Assembly (NCBI GenBank): GCA_964560765.1
Contig: CAZLMG010000019.1
Coordinates: 8,591-72,590, forward strand
Origin: CAZLMG01 sp964560765
GTDB taxonomy: Bacteria; Bdellovibrionota_B; Oligoflexia; Oligoflexales; CAZLMG01
Direction: 5' to 3'
Length of the DNA stretch: 64,000 nucleotides
Part shown: positions 33,796-41,994 of the stretch, in pieces
How positions within the stretch are numbered: the first letter of the stretch is position 1
Layout: each line of letters opens with the position of its first letter
Program-made: the position numbers and the translations under genes
Notes under the pieces: generated by a model
Database searches by the model: none
What the model was told of the DNA's origin: nothing
The model's input: the letters and a program-made list of their open reading frames with translations, nothing else

Positions 33796-34431
33796 CTATC
33801 TTTGCAAAATGGCGATCCGCTCATCCAATACCTGCAGCCGTGAGAAACCACAGTGTTTTTGAATCCAGTGCAAAGTCTCGTTTGAATAAAAGACGACATG
33901 CGTGCGATCAAGTCGGTAGTACCAGCTGCCAAAGTCCATATTCTGGTTAAAAAAGTGCGTTTTAATGGCTAGAATTCCCTGTGGATGCAGGCGCGCATGT
34001 AAGCGCTCGAACTCCTCTTTGGGCCGATGAAAGTGCTCGACGACCTCACAGGCAAAACTGAAGTCGTATTGGCGATCAAGAACGGTTGCATCAGGCCAGA
34101 ATGCTGGATCATAGACTTCTACAGAGTAACCGGCATTGCGGAGCATATGGGCCACGACCGGCCCAGGGCCGGCACCGTAATCTAATCCGCTACATTCCGT
34201 TTCCACACGCTGCCGAATGGCGTCAAATAATGGCCGAACAGAATTCTGATAGCGCGTGTCATAGACATCATTTTCGTGTCTGCCGTAGTGAGCTCGCTCC
34301 TCTGCCAAGGTTAGGCGATCGCTTGGATGCAAGAATCGCAAATCACAAGTCTGGCAATGAAAATATCGTTGCCCAGTGCGGGTATCGACATAGAGTGGTT
34401 GGCTTGGATGGGAACAGAGCGCGCAATTCAT
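33796..34431 (-). CDS. SAM-dependent methyltransferase with N-terminal zinc-ribbon
   Basis: A 211-residue class I methyltransferase. Cysteines 3, 6, 26 and 29 (CALC...CQTC) form a zinc-ribbon-like start, as in sugar or polyketide C-methyltransferase-like proteins. The SAM site is GLDYGAGPGP at about 82-91, followed by CEVVEHFHRP. It starts seven bases after the stop of the receiver-LpxC gene on the same strand, with AGGG inside that stop region, so the two are one operon. This position hints that its substrate may belong to the cell envelope, but the substrate is not shown. It converges with the glycosidase gene. Confidence 0.85.
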   Translation of the reverse strand: MNCALCSHPSQPLYVDTRTGQRYFHCQTCDLRFLHPSDRLTLAEERAHYGRHENDVYDTRYQNSVRPLFDAIRQRVETECSGLDYGAGPGPVVAHMLRNAGYSVEVYDPAFWPDATVLDRQYDFSFACEVVEHFHRPKEEFERLHARLHPQGILAIKTHFFNQNMDFGSWYYRLDRTHVVFYSNETLHWIQKHCGFSRLQVLDERIAILQR

Positions 34432-34438
34432 CCTAGCC

Positions 34439-35752
34439 CTACCGTGTGAGGGCCTCGTGAAGCTTCATGGCGAGTGACTGATTCAAACCGTGCGAGGTCA
34501 TATTGGCGACAATGCGGCCGCGCACGGGGTGGCCCAAGAGAAAAATGTCACCCAGCAAATCGAGAATCTTGTGGCGAACAAACTCATCGGGAAACTTGAG
34601 GCTGGTATTGATGACCTTGCCATCATGAATGATGATGTGGCTGTTAAGGTATCCTGAACCAGCCATGCCCATCTTCTGGGCCATATCGATATTTTCAAAT
34701 GTATTGAATGATCGGGCTGGTGCAATGTCATTTTCGAACGACTGTTCAGCCGGGTTAAAGCGATAGCGCTGCTCAAAAATTGGGGCCGGGTATGCAACCC
34801 GCATTTCGACTTCGAAACCATCATAGGGTTCGGCGTAAATGTATTTTTCTTCTGGGATTTCGTTACCGATCGCGACCTTCTTATGCACAACGAGGTCCAG
34901 GCGCGGCTTAGCCTGATCTTCGATGCCAGCTCCGGCGATAATCTTGCAGAAGTCTTCAGCGGACCCATCAACATTGGGAATTTCTTCTTCGACTTTAATA
35001 AAGGCATTAGTGATGCCCATCATATGCAGCGCGGCTAGCAAATGTTCAACAGTGCGAATTCGACGACGGCCGTTGGTCAGTACCGTCGAATTCGCCGTGA
35101 AGCCTTTGCCTTGCTCGAGTCGTTCAAAATTCTCTAGCGAAGTGATGTGACCCGGTATGTCATTGCCATCCAAGGTGCGAAACACAATGCCTGTGTCTTC
35201 TGGTGCTGGACTCACGATAATCCCCGTGGGTCTGCCGCTCAGTAAGCCGACACCGTTCATGACCGCATTGCGTCGAACCGTACGCTGGGGCTGTGTCGAA
35301 GTGGCTAGGGAGGCAGTGCCCTTGGTGGCGGCATCTCGAACTTTGCCAGTTGTTTGCGCCGTGGTGACGACCTTCGGAGCAAGCGACCGCGCCAAATGCA
35401 ATGCTACTTTTTCCAGGAGGACATAAACGTTAAGCGGCTTTTCCAGGAAGTCAACGGCACCAGCCTTCATGGCTTTCACGGCGACATCAATACCTGCGTG
35501 ACCACTCATCATAATCACGGGCATGCTGACGTATCTATTTCGTATTTCTCCGAGGGCCTGGACGCCATCAAGTCCAGGTAACCACACGTCAAGTAGAATG
35601 AGATCAGGTTGTTCGTGCACCAACCCTTCGCGCAGGGACTCAGCACTATCAAATGTCACGGCACGGTAAGACTCATCCTCAAGCACGCATTTGATGGTGT
35701 TGCGGATGGATTCTTGGTCATCGACGACGAATATAAGCCCAGGTTGGCCCAC
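34439..35752 (-). CDS. lpxC: Receiver domain-LpxC fusion (UDP-3-O-acyl-GlcNAc deacetylase)
   Basis: A 437-residue fusion. Residues 1-122 are a complete NtrC-like receiver: Asp11-Asp12, phospho-acceptor Asp55 (LILLDVWLP), Ser83 (MMSGH) and Lys105-Pro106. A low-complexity linker (about 123-156) leads to a full LpxC (about 157-437), the zinc enzyme for the committed step of lipid A synthesis. Its catalytic set is intact: Glu236-His237 (TVEHLLAAL), PARSF for PARTF, His394 and Asp398 (RHKILDLLGD), and His421 (SHGLN). The C-terminus ends soon after SHGLN and lacks the hydrophobic tail that marks E. coli LpxC for FtsH. Phosphorylation may therefore replace proteolysis as the control; this is inference. 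It is cotranscribed with a methyltransferase. Confidence 0.95.
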   Translation of the reverse strand: MGQPGLIFVVDDQESIRNTIKCVLEDESYRAVTFDSAESLREGLVHEQPDLILLDVWLPGLDGVQALGEIRNRYVSMPVIMMSGHAGIDVAVKAMKAGAVDFLEKPLNVYVLLEKVALHLARSLAPKVVTTAQTTGKVRDAATKGTASLATSTQPQRTVRRNAVMNGVGLLSGRPTGIIVSPAPEDTGIVFRTLDGNDIPGHITSLENFERLEQGKGFTANSTVLTNGRRRIRTVEHLLAALHMMGITNAFIKVEEEIPNVDGSAEDFCKIIAGAGIEDQAKPRLDLVVHKKVAIGNEIPEEKYIYAEPYDGFEVEMRVAYPAPIFEQRYRFNPAEQSFENDIAPARSFNTFENIDMAQKMGMAGSGYLNSHIIIHDGKVINTSLKFPDEFVRHKILDLLGDIFLLGHPVRGRIVANMTSHGLNQSLAMKLHEALTR

Positions 35753-35836
35753 AATTTTCCCTCTATATTGTCATCATAGTGCAATCGTTCATGATCTTCA
35801 ATTGGTTCATGTGGGGCGCAGACGCTTGGCCGGAAG

Positions 35837-35851
35837 GCAGCAGTCTGCTGC
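35837..35851. promoter_or_regulatory. 15-base palindrome in the lpxC/patatin divergent gap
   Basis: Arms GCAGCAG (35837-35843) and CTGCTGC (35845-35851) around a single T, 85 bases upstream of the receiver-LpxC start and 86 bases upstream of the patatin-like start. It is well placed as an operator for either gene. Confidence 0.4.
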
Positions 35852-35936
35852 AACCGTCAGAGTTCATGGGAAAAACCGGTTGACTTGTGCCGGGGGATCA
35901 CTCAGCCTCGAAGCCAATGAAAACAGTGAGGAACTC

Positions 35937-36704
35937 GTGACCCAAGGTCAAACTAGCAGCATGAAGGTGCGCGACTGGCTAGCAGATCGTCCATTTACTC
36001 TGGCAATGTCGTCCGGGTTCTTTGGCTTTTTCGCCCATTGCGGTGTGCTCTCAGTCTTTGAAGAAGAAGGAATCATTCCTAGTCGCGTCGTTGGGTCAAG
36101 TGCTGGTGCACTGATTGCGGGGCTCTGGGCGTCCGGGCTCAGCACGGAATTCATTCGTGACCAATTGCTACAGCTGGAGCGCCGGGATTTCTGGGATCCG
36201 CGACCTGGTCTGGGATTGCTGCGGGGACAACTCTTTGAGCAACGATTGCAGCGGTATTTTCCCGTTCAGCAAATGGAGAGTTGCCGCGTTCCTGTTGCCG
36301 TATCTGTGTTTGACATGAAAAGTTTGAAGACGCGAGTCCTCGATCGAGGATGCCTTGCTACTGCGGTGCGGGCGTCGTGCGCAGTGCCGCTGCTGTTTCA
36401 TCCGGTGATCGTTGACGGCCGGCCCGCGCTCGACGGCGGCATTCGGGACCGTCCGGGAATGGACGGACTGCCCAATGGCGAGCGAATCTTCTACCACCAT
36501 TTGCTGCCGCAAAGTTTTTGGCGGCGAAAGCAAGCTCCATCATCGCAGGTTCCAAATCGACAGAACATGCAATCATTTGCCATCCGCGGGCTGCCGCAAG
36601 TGCATCCCTTTGCCCTCCATCGTGGTCAAGAGGCCTTTGCGCGGGCGAGGCAGGCAGCGCAAAGAGTGCTGGAGATGCCGGCGGGAGCGCATGTTGAAAT
36701 TTAA
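35937..36704 (+). CDS. Patatin-like protein with degenerate oxyanion-hole motif
   Basis: A 255-residue patatin-fold protein. The serine nucleophile motif is intact (GSSAG, Ser55) and so is the catalytic aspartate in DGG (Asp166). The usual glycine-rich oxyanion loop GGGxRG near the N-terminus is replaced by SSGFFG, which loses the conserved arginine. GTG 35937 is chosen because GAGGA lies five bases upstream; ATG 35961 is the alternative. The family hydrolyses phospholipid or lipid esters. The MFS-acyltransferase gene follows 41 bases later, so the pair could deacylate and reacylate phospholipids. Activity is uncertain because of the altered loop. Confidence 0.82.
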   Translation: MTQGQTSSMKVRDWLADRPFTLAMSSGFFGFFAHCGVLSVFEEEGIIPSRVVGSSAGALIAGLWASGLSTEFIRDQLLQLERRDFWDPRPGLGLLRGQLFEQRLQRYFPVQQMESCRVPVAVSVFDMKSLKTRVLDRGCLATAVRASCAVPLLFHPVIVDGRPALDGGIRDRPGMDGLPNGERIFYHHLLPQSFWRRKQAPSSQVPNRQNMQSFAIRGLPQVHPFALHRGQEAFARARQAAQRVLEMPAGAHVEI

Positions 36705-36745
36705 GGGCACCATGTTGTCGCCCACCCGAGTCAAGGAGATGTGAC

Positions 36746-38602
36746 GTGAGCATGAAGTCAGGTAAGTTACTGCGCGAGCGACGATTTGGCCCTTTCTTCG
36801 CTGTCCAGTTTTTTGGGGCATTCAACGATAATCTATTCAAGCAAGCACTTATCTTCCTGGTTGGCTACCGCGCCGCCACGGAGTCAGAGTCTGGTATCTT
36901 GATGAGTTTAGCAGCTGGGCTATTGATACTGCCTTTCATGCTGCTGTCGCCATTAGCTGGTCAGATTACGGACAAGTACGAAAAATCCCGATTGATCCGC
37001 CTGATCAAGTTTGCGGAAATTTGGATCATGTTGGTGGCCGTTGCTGGGATATATTCTGAGCAGTACGTCGTGGCCTTTACCGCGCTGTTTTTTATGGGTG
37101 CCCAGTCGGCTTTTTTTGGACCAGTGAAATACAGCATGCTGCCTCAGGTGCTGGGTGAAGATGAGCTGATCGCTGGCAACGGACTCATTGAGATGGGGAC
37201 ATTTTTAGCGATTCTGCTGGGGACGATTGCTGCCAGTGTGACCAATGTAAACGTTCATTGGGTAACGTCCGGAATGATTGTTGTCGCCCTTGCCGGTTGG
37301 TTGAGCAGTTTGTACGTGCCGCCCATCGCCGCCGGCGACCCAAATCTAAAAATTAAGTTGAATCCAATTCCTGAGGTCAAAGAACTCTATGAGCTCATTG
37401 CTACCAACCGCACCATTTTACTTTCAGTCCTGGGCAATTCCTGGTTTTGGTTCTTCGGTGCCGTCGTCCTTTCTCAATTGACGAACTACACTAAGTATTA
37501 CTTGTATGGTGATGATGGCGTGGTGACGCTACTCTTAGCGACGTTTTCGATTTCCATGGGACTGGGATCCATCCTCTGTGAAAAACTCTCTGGCGGTGAG
37601 ATTGAAATTGGATTGGTGCCGTTTGGCGCGCTAGGGATGAGTTGGTTTTCCCTCGATCTCTTTTTGACTCCCTACACTCCCATGTCGGCTTTGGTGGGGG
37701 CTGGGCCCTTTTGGGATGGGTTAGGTGGCGCCCCCCCTTTTCGCGTTGTCGCTAACATATTCGGCCTCGGGCTCTTTGGCTCCTTTTTTATCGTGCCTCT
37801 CTATGCCTTAATTCAGCATCGTAGTGACGAACGAACACGGTCGCGAATCATCGCCGGTAATAACATCTTCAATGCCGTCTTTATGGTGGCGGCAACGGCG
37901 TTCACGTCGCTGTTTTATGCACTAGATCTTTCTACCGTTTCCATATTTATCGCCTTGGCGGTGTTGAATGCGATGGTCTGCCTTTATATTTTCACCGTCA
38001 TTCCAGAATTCAGCATGCGCTTTTTCATCTGGTTACTGGCGAGTACGATCTATCGCCTGCGCTACGAGGGGCGAAAGAATATTCCTCGGCACGGCTCAGC
38101 ACTGTTGGTTGCAAATCACGTTAGCTACATCGACTGGTTCATCATAACGGCAGTTTGCAATCGCCCTGTGCGCTTTATCATGTATCACAAGATTTACAAG
38201 CTGCCGATTCTGCGCTGGATCTTCCGTGCCGGGGAAGCTATTCCCATCGCTCCGGCTTCAGAAGATGCGGCCTTAAAAGAAGCTGCATTTATCGAGATTT
38301 CACGAGCACTGCGTCAAGGCGATCTAGTCTGTATCTTTCCAGAAGGGACGCTAACTTCCGATGGCAAGTTGGTGCCATTTCGTCCGGGGCTAGAACGCAT
38401 TTTGGCGAACGATAGCGTGCCAGTTATTCCCCTTGGGCTTAGGGGCCTTTGGGGCAGTTTTTTTAGCCGCCGTGGCGGCAAGGCGTTCCTAAAAATGCCC
38501 ACTCCAAGTTGGCGACGCATTGAAGTAAAAGTCGGCGCGCCCGAGCCATCGACGACCACAGCAAAAGAGTTGGAGCAATCTATTTCCCGACTTCTTTCAT
38601 AG
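36746..38602 (+). CDS. LplT-like MFS transporter fused to PlsC-type acyltransferase
   Basis: A 618-residue two-domain protein. Residues about 10-425 form a 12-helix MFS carrier like the lysophospholipid flippase LplT (FFGAFNDNLFKQALIF near the start, FGPVKYSMLPQVLG later). Residues about 435-618 are a 1-acyl-glycerophosphate-type acyltransferase with H458-x4-D463 (NHVSYID) and PEGT at 532-535. This joins import of lysophospholipid to its reacylation. The acyl-ACP synthetase domain found in E. coli Aas and in three-part fusions is absent, so the acyl donor must be made elsewhere. GTG 36746 follows AAGGAG; ATG 36752 is possible. Confidence 0.92.
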   Translation: MSMKSGKLLRERRFGPFFAVQFFGAFNDNLFKQALIFLVGYRAATESESGILMSLAAGLLILPFMLLSPLAGQITDKYEKSRLIRLIKFAEIWIMLVAVAGIYSEQYVVAFTALFFMGAQSAFFGPVKYSMLPQVLGEDELIAGNGLIEMGTFLAILLGTIAASVTNVNVHWVTSGMIVVALAGWLSSLYVPPIAAGDPNLKIKLNPIPEVKELYELIATNRTILLSVLGNSWFWFFGAVVLSQLTNYTKYYLYGDDGVVTLLLATFSISMGLGSILCEKLSGGEIEIGLVPFGALGMSWFSLDLFLTPYTPMSALVGAGPFWDGLGGAPPFRVVANIFGLGLFGSFFIVPLYALIQHRSDERTRSRIIAGNNIFNAVFMVAATAFTSLFYALDLSTVSIFIALAVLNAMVCLYIFTVIPEFSMRFFIWLLASTIYRLRYEGRKNIPRHGSALLVANHVSYIDWFIITAVCNRPVRFIMYHKIYKLPILRWIFRAGEAIPIAPASEDAALKEAAFIEISRALRQGDLVCIFPEGTLTSDGKLVPFRPGLERILANDSVPVIPLGLRGLWGSFFSRRGGKAFLKMPTPSWRRIEVKVGAPEPSTTTAKELEQSISRLLS

Positions 38603-38641
38603 CCCTCCGACCTCAGTTCAAATGATCGCAAGTTCTGTTAC

Positions 38642-40204
38642 CTAGAGCCGAGGATCGCACGCATCGTCAAGGGTCCACCTGTGTGGAATCGTCGTCGTAG
38701 AGAACTTAGGAAATATGACGCGAAACCCTGGCTCAAGGATTTGTCCAAATGGATTCTTAGAGATGGCCGAGGCGCTAATTTCTTGACGAGATTGATCGAG
38801 ATAGCGAATGAAACCAAGCCCTAAGTCAGCGTTCTGCAATTTCTCTACACATCGACTTACAGTCATCTCGACGTTGACTTGATGCGCCTGCTGATTCCTT
38901 TCTTTGTCTCGTAAGTTACTTGCGAGCTGGCTCGACGCCATGACGTTTGACTGGTCAAGATTGGCCAGAAGCTGCAATTGCCAATCACGGCTCCACGCCT
39001 TTGGCAGGAAGCTTAAGAGCCGGCACCTTTTCTCGGAGAATACGGGTCGCGTTGGGTCGATGGCTAGCACGTCGGCAACGAATTCCTGGTCAATGATTCC
39101 AGTTTCGACCAATTGTTGAATAGCTTGTTGATCGGACCAAGCTTTTACGGGGGCTAGCCAAGGGTGATCCGCATCGGGGCGAGTTGTTTCTGGGAACCGG
39201 CTAGACAAGGTGTGCAGAGCATCCACATAGACCTGTCGTGGCATGCTGAGCGTCGGCCCTGTCGCCAGTCGAGGGTCGAAGAAAAATGCACTTGGCAATT
39301 GAATCTGCTCGCCCAACACATCGAATGCCACCAGTGCTGATTCCAAATTGACTTCCTCGGGGCAAAACAGCGGTCTGAGAGCAATCGCAGGTGAGGACTC
39401 CACTTTCTTGCGGAAGGCTTTCCCGGCAAATAGTTTCTTGAGACCAGATTGCGTGGCAGCCGCAAGCTCCTGCGCCGGCTTCAGTGTTCGCATGACGGAG
39501 TTGACTTGGGCATCCGGTTTCCAGTTGCCAAGTGGCAGCGGCCTCTGTGGCATCCACCAAGAGTCATGTGGTGCACTCAGCTCTTTCATAATCGGCCCGC
39601 CCGCGAGATGACAACCCGAACATCGCAAGCGCGCTCCAAAGGGGTTTTGGCCGGGAGCAGCAAGGTGTAGTTTCGCGACGTCGTCCCAGATGTCTGAACT
39701 GTCTCCTTGGTAGATCCAGCGTGGGAGAGGCGAGCTGCCGATGAGTTCGTAGAAGTTGTAGGCTTCCTTTTCAGGATCCCAGACGATTAACTCGATCAGC
39801 AGTGCTCCATTTCGATTTCTTTGATCGAGTTTCAAAGTCTGGCTTTCACCAGGAGCGGTGAAGTGCCCAAACAGAAGCTGATCTTTGCTGACGGAATGTG
39901 CCAGGGTCTGTGGTTCGGGAATGACCGCCATTTCAAAAAAGCTAAAGCTACCGGCGCCAGGATTATGAAAGCCTCGGTTGGCCACCATAGTTGTTGTAAA
40001 TACTGCCCCCTCGTCCGTAAGTAGTGCGCGCAATTCGAGCACATCCTTCGGGCACTGTTCCGCCTCTGATAAAAGTAGGAACAGTGGGTCTGAGAGGGGG
40101 CCGGGAGCGGACTTAGCATTACGCTCGATGGGACACGGGGCTGCGATGCCGACGTTTGCAAGAACGAAGTAGCCAATTGTAGTAAGAAGTAGCATGCTTT
40201 TCAT
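38642..40204 (-). CDS. Periplasmic protein with single heme-type CxxCH motif
   Basis: A 520-residue secreted protein. ATG 40204 follows AGGAG and starts a signal peptide (MLLLTTIGYFVLANVGIAA). One c-type heme motif is present, Cys195-Ser-Gly-Cys-His199, in the middle of the chain. It is preceded by a beta-rich domain (SFSFFEMAVIPEP, GALLIELIVWDPEKEAYNFY) and followed by a mainly helical part. The order resembles the 541-residue protein at 51828, which has a second motif near its end, so the two look like distant paralogues. An electron-transfer or peroxidase-like role is plausible but the family is not known to me. Confidence 0.78.
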   Translation of the reverse strand: MKSMLLLTTIGYFVLANVGIAAPCPIERNAKSAPGPLSDPLFLLLSEAEQCPKDVLELRALLTDEGAVFTTTMVANRGFHNPGAGSFSFFEMAVIPEPQTLAHSVSKDQLLFGHFTAPGESQTLKLDQRNRNGALLIELIVWDPEKEAYNFYELIGSSPLPRWIYQGDSSDIWDDVAKLHLAAPGQNPFGARLRCSGCHLAGGPIMKELSAPHDSWWMPQRPLPLGNWKPDAQVNSVMRTLKPAQELAAATQSGLKKLFAGKAFRKKVESSPAIALRPLFCPEEVNLESALVAFDVLGEQIQLPSAFFFDPRLATGPTLSMPRQVYVDALHTLSSRFPETTRPDADHPWLAPVKAWSDQQAIQQLVETGIIDQEFVADVLAIDPTRPVFSEKRCRLLSFLPKAWSRDWQLQLLANLDQSNVMASSQLASNLRDKERNQQAHQVNVEMTVSRCVEKLQNADLGLGFIRYLDQSRQEISASAISKNPFGQILEPGFRVIFPKFSTTTIPHRWTLDDACDPRL

Positions 40205-40265
40205 TGCGATAACTCCTAAGTGTGTTGACAGCGACGGGCAGAACATAGGCCAATCGGCCTCTTGA

Positions 40266-41549
40266 GTGAAATTAATTGATTTAACGCGAGCATCGATTTC
40301 TCTAATGACCATTTTATACATGAGTTTCATGAGGTTGCGTGGTTCGCCGACTACGATGGTGCTGCTGGGCCTCTTTTTTGGCGTGATTTTTGGGGCGGTC
40401 ACGCCGGTGTTGGCGATTCACGGCGATATTGTGAGTAAGCTATTTATCCAATGTGTGAAGGCAGCAGCGACGCCCCTAGTTTTTTTTGCCGTCTTAGACG
40501 CCATTTTAAGTCATCGGATCGTTGGCCGAGACTTTGCGTGGCTGATGTCGATCAATCTAACGAACGCATCGATTGCAATTGCCATCGGTATCGCCATTGC
40601 TCATTGGGCCCGACCAGGGGATATGTTGCAATTGTTGGCGGCATCTGTCACTGGAGTTGGGGATGAGATAGGCAAGGGGATCGAACTCAAGTCGCTTCTG
40701 ATGCAGCAGTTTCCTGCCAGCATCGCCCAGCCGTTTGCGGATAACGCCATCCTGCCGACCGTGATCATGGCGCTGGTTTTTGGTTACGCAGTCTTGCGTG
40801 TTGCTAACGGGAGTTCGTCGCCAGATGCGCAGCTACTTTCCTCCGTACAACGCTTTGCCCTAGCAGGGCGACGGGTGACCGAGGTTGTGCTCGGCTGGAT
40901 CGTCAAAGTAATACCTCTTGCCGTCTTCGCCGCATCGGCGCGGGTGGTTGCCTTGCATGGACTATCGCCATTTAAGGGTTTGATCATCTATGCTGGTTGG
41001 TGCCTATTGGCGATGGTAGTGCATGTGTTGTTTGTCTATCAGGCATGGATCGTCATCGTAGCGCGAAGAAGTCTTGCCGCATTCTGGCGCATGGCTATGC
41101 AGCCGGTCTCGTACGCGTTTGGGGTCAATAGCTCACTCGTGGCTTTGCCATTGACTTTACAGGTGCTGGATAAACTTGGTGTCAAGCGCTCGGCCTCAAC
41201 TTTGGCTGCTTGCGTCGGCACGAACTTAAATAATGATGGCATTATTTTGTATGAGGGTTTTACCCTGTTGGTGATCGCACAGGCCATGGGCATTGATTTA
41301 TCGCTTCAGCAGCAATTCCTGGCAGGAGCTTTTTGTATCGTTGCGGCCATGGGAGTCGCAGGCATTCCTGAGGCTGGGGTAGTAGCTCTTTCATTGGTGC
41401 TGTCGGCATTTGGTATTTCGGCGGAGATGATCGCAACTCTGCTTTCGGTAGACTGGTTAATCGCCCGCGCGCGGTCTGCCGTCAACGTTCTGGCGGATAT
41501 GACGAGTTCGGTTGTGATTGATCGTTGGATGGAGAAGGCGCATGAATAG
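40266..41549 (+). CDS. Dicarboxylate/amino acid:cation symporter (DAACS/SDF family)
   Basis: A secondary transporter of up to 427 residues with about eight membrane helices and two re-entrant loops. Family marks are the serine-rich hairpin NSSLVALPLTLQVLDKLG and the GTNLNNDG segment, which corresponds to the NMDG cation/substrate site with an altered first residues pair. The fold imports C4-dicarboxylates, glutamate or aspartate with Na+ or H+. The start is uncertain: GTG 40266 gives a long hydrophilic leader, while ATG 40305 lies nearer the first helix; neither has a clear ribosome site. Its stop overlaps the start of the DUF1232 gene by eight bases. Confidence 0.87.
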   Translation: MKLIDLTRASISLMTILYMSFMRLRGSPTTMVLLGLFFGVIFGAVTPVLAIHGDIVSKLFIQCVKAAATPLVFFAVLDAILSHRIVGRDFAWLMSINLTNASIAIAIGIAIAHWARPGDMLQLLAASVTGVGDEIGKGIELKSLLMQQFPASIAQPFADNAILPTVIMALVFGYAVLRVANGSSSPDAQLLSSVQRFALAGRRVTEVVLGWIVKVIPLAVFAASARVVALHGLSPFKGLIIYAGWCLLAMVVHVLFVYQAWIVIVARRSLAAFWRMAMQPVSYAFGVNSSLVALPLTLQVLDKLGVKRSASTLAACVGTNLNNDGIILYEGFTLLVIAQAMGIDLSLQQQFLAGAFCIVAAMGVAGIPEAGVVALSLVLSAFGISAEMIATLLSVDWLIARARSAVNVLADMTSSVVIDRWMEKAHE

Positions 41550-41889
41550 GCAAACCCCACAGCCATGGCGTGATGATCAGTTCTGGTCAAAGCTTAAGAC
41601 ACATGCGTTGAAGGCAGGACGTGAAGTCATTTTTCAGGCATTGAAACTTTATTATGCTCTGCAGAGCACAAAGACCCCAAAGTGGGCCAAGACGGTGATC
41701 ATTGGTGCGCTTGGTTACTTCATTGCTCCTATCGACGCCTTGCCGGATTTCTTGCCCATGGTTGGCTTTACTGACGATCTGAGCCTGCTGGCGGCAGCTG
41801 TCGCGACAGTCGCAGCCTACATAGATGAAGACGTAAAGGAAAAGGCATCGAAAAAGCTAAGTCAGTGGTTCGGGTCAGATGACTCTTGA
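41542..41889 (+). CDS. DUF1232 (YkvA-like) small membrane protein
   Basis: A 115-residue protein with the DUF1232 signature: a helix ending in WAKTVIIGALGYF, then APIDALPDFLPMVGFTDD and a second hydrophobic helix with alanine-rich repeats. Such proteins are small inner-membrane proteins of unknown function that often sit next to transporters. ATG 41542 overlaps the symporter stop by eight bases and has GGAGAAGG upstream, so translation is probably coupled. The C-terminus is charged (KEKASKKLSQWF). Confidence 0.85.
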   Translation: MNRQTPQPWRDDQFWSKLKTHALKAGREVIFQALKLYYALQSTKTPKWAKTVIIGALGYFIAPIDALPDFLPMVGFTDDLSLLAAAVATVAAYIDEDVKEKASKKLSQWFGSDDS

Positions 41890-41994
41890 TCTCGCAACTG
41901 TATAATTTTACTAATATTTTAATAATTTTTCTTAGCGATTGACGAAGACTGCCGATAAGCATTTAGCGTTGTGACTTGGCAATGAGGAATCATC

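Noticed and set aside
35691..35936. Upstream extension of the patatin-like frame
   Set aside because: It would overlap the start of receiver-LpxC on the other strand and adds a sequence without protein character; GTG 35937 has a good ribosome site.
40225..40230. Perfect TTGACA as a promoter -35 box for the symporter gene
   Set aside because: No acceptable -10 box lies 16-18 bases downstream.
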